A stretch of 6,044 bases of DNA, from NCBI GenBank assembly GCA_030147335.1, contig JASKZZ010000528.1:1-6044 (forward strand), in the 5' to 3' direction. The translations under genes and the position numbers were made by a program. Shown here piece by piece: positions 5,185 through 6,044 of this stretch. The notes under the pieces are model-generated. The model searched no databases. It was not told where the DNA came from and worked only from the letters and a program-made list of their open reading frames with translations. Position 1 is the first letter of the stretch, and each line of letters opens with the position of its first letter. The stretch comes from Herpetosiphonaceae bacterium (GTDB taxonomy: Bacteria; Chloroflexota; Chloroflexia; Chloroflexales; Kallotenuaceae).

Positions 5185-6044
5185 ATGACACAAACGCATG
5201 CGTATCCTCGGCCACAGCTGCAACGCGGCAACTGGGTTCCGCTGAATGGGCAGTGGGATTTTGCAATTGATCCCGAGGCCATGTGGTCGCAGCCCGATCA
5301 TGTTAACTGGAACGCGACAATCAATGTTCCATTTTCGCCAGAAACGCCCGCCAGTGGAGTTGGTGATACTGGATTTTATCGCGCCTGTTGGTATCGCCGC
5401 AGCTTCGACACCCCGACGCTGGCCAATGGTGAGCGGCTCATAGTTCATTTTGGCGCTGTCGACTACTCGGCGTCGGTGTGGGTAAACGGCAAACTGGTAG
5501 GTCAACATGAAGGTGGTTTCACGCCATTTCAGGCCGATGTCACCGACGCGTTGATAGCAGGAGCTACTCAAACACTTGTGGTCTGCGCCGAAGATGATCC
5601 GCACGACCTTGCCAAACCACGCGGTAAACAAGACTGGCTGCTTGAGCCACACTCAATCTGGTATCCACGCACCACAGGTATTTGGCAAACAGTATGGATG
5701 GAGCAAGTACCGCGCACGGCGATTGCTAACATTCGCTGGACGCCTAATCTCACGCGCTGGGAAATTGAGTTTGAAGCACGGATGGACGGGTATCGCCGTG
5801 ACGACCTGAGGCTGCGGGTCAAGCTGAATGTGGGTGATGTGATTATCGCCGACGATACTTACAAGGTGGTAGCCGGCGAGGTCCACCGACGTATTGCTTT
5901 GTCCGACCCCGGCATCGACGATTATCGCAACGAGCTGCTATGGAGTCCCATGCAGCCAACCCTGATTCGCGCGCATCTTCAGCTTTGGGGCAAGCGAGGT
6001 GAACTCATTGATGAGGTCAACAGCTACACGGCGCTGCGTCAAAT
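5185..6044 (+). CDS. Glycoside hydrolase family 2 protein, N-terminal part (runs off the right edge)
   Basis: Hydrolyses a beta-linked glycoside, probably in the cytoplasm because the start MTQTHAYPRPQLQRGNW has no signal peptide. The 286 visible codons are open throughout. Residues about 12-173 match the GH2 sugar-binding jelly-roll: NWVPLNGQWDFAID (16-29), DTGFYRACWYRRSF (60-74), SVWVNGKLVGQHEGGFTPF (97-115) and TTGIWQTVWMEQVP (163-176). Residues about 177-283 look like the GH2 immunoglobulin-like domain, ending with EVNSYTALRQ just before the window ends. The catalytic TIM barrel with its two glutamates is outside the window, so activity and substrate cannot be checked; beta-galactosidase, beta-glucuronidase and beta-mannosidase-like activities are all possible. 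It is transcribed away from the regulator and probably processes the sugar imported by the transporter. Confidence 0.92.
   Translation, partial: MTQTHAYPRPQLQRGNWVPLNGQWDFAIDPEAMWSQPDHVNWNATINVPFSPETPASGVGDTGFYRACWYRRSFDTPTLANGERLIVHFGAVDYSASVWVNGKLVGQHEGGFTPFQADVTDALIAGATQTLVVCAEDDPHDLAKPRGKQDWLLEPHSIWYPRTTGIWQTVWMEQVPRTAIANIRWTPNLTRWEIEFEARMDGYRRDDLRLRVKLNVGDVIIADDTYKVVAGEVHRRIALSDPGIDDYRNELLWSPMQPTLIRAHLQLWGKRGELIDEVNSYTALRQ

Noticed and set aside
5178..5270. Short 30-codon frame starting at ATG 5178 as a leader peptide of the GH2 gene
   Set aside because: It overlaps the GH2 coding start in another frame, sits very close to the ribosome site and has no sign of being a coding leader.
5059..5652. 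197-codon minus-strand frame opposite the GH2 gene
   Set aside because: The plus strand here encodes clear GH2 motifs; the antisense frame has no recognisable domain and no ribosome binding site was evident.

Overview
The window holds most of a carbohydrate-uptake locus. On the minus strand, read from right to left, are an ArsR-like winged-helix regulator, a lipoprotein solute-binding protein, two CUT1-type ABC sugar permeases, and the first 22 codons of a further lipoprotein gene that runs off the left edge. On the plus strand, a glycoside hydrolase family 2 (GH2) gene diverges from the regulator and runs off the right edge. There is no RNA gene, CRISPR array, transposase or insertion sequence.

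Organism: the binding protein is a lipoprotein whose lipobox is followed by a very long Ser/Ala/Gly/Thr-rich linker. The genes are of medium GC with clean AAGGAG-type ribosome binding sites. The regulator belongs to a type I associate with sugar-utilisation loci of Firmicutes and Chloroflexota. Together this suggests a filamentous or monoderm-like Chloroflexota (something like Herpetosiphon). That is an inference from style and gene content, not from a marker gene.

Layout: 1-68 (-) start of a lipoprotein gene; 74-943 (-) MalG-type permease; 989-1921 (-) MalF-type permease; 1963-1996 stem-loop between binding protein and permeases; 2011-3570 (-) binding protein with a repeat-coded linker; 3653-3681 (-) predicted promoter of the transport genes; 3701-4648 (-) regulator; 4744-4773 (-) strong predicted promoter of the regulator; 4649-5184 a 536-base intergenic region with repeats and dyads but no convincing gene; 5185-6044 (+) GH2 enzyme, N-terminal half only. 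Four of the computed longest reading frames start too far upstream; their starts are corrected here from ribosome binding sites, signal peptides and promoter positions.

Working model (inference): the surface-tethered binding protein captures an oligosaccharide and the two permeases import it. They would be powered by an ATPase encoded elsewhere, since none is present here. The cytoplasmic GH2 enzyme, which has no signal peptide, would cleave it. The regulator lies between the two arms and probably controls both in response to the sugar. The substrate cannot be named: the GH2 catalytic domain is outside the window, and the GH2 family covers beta-galactosidases, beta-mannosidases, beta-glucuronidases and others.
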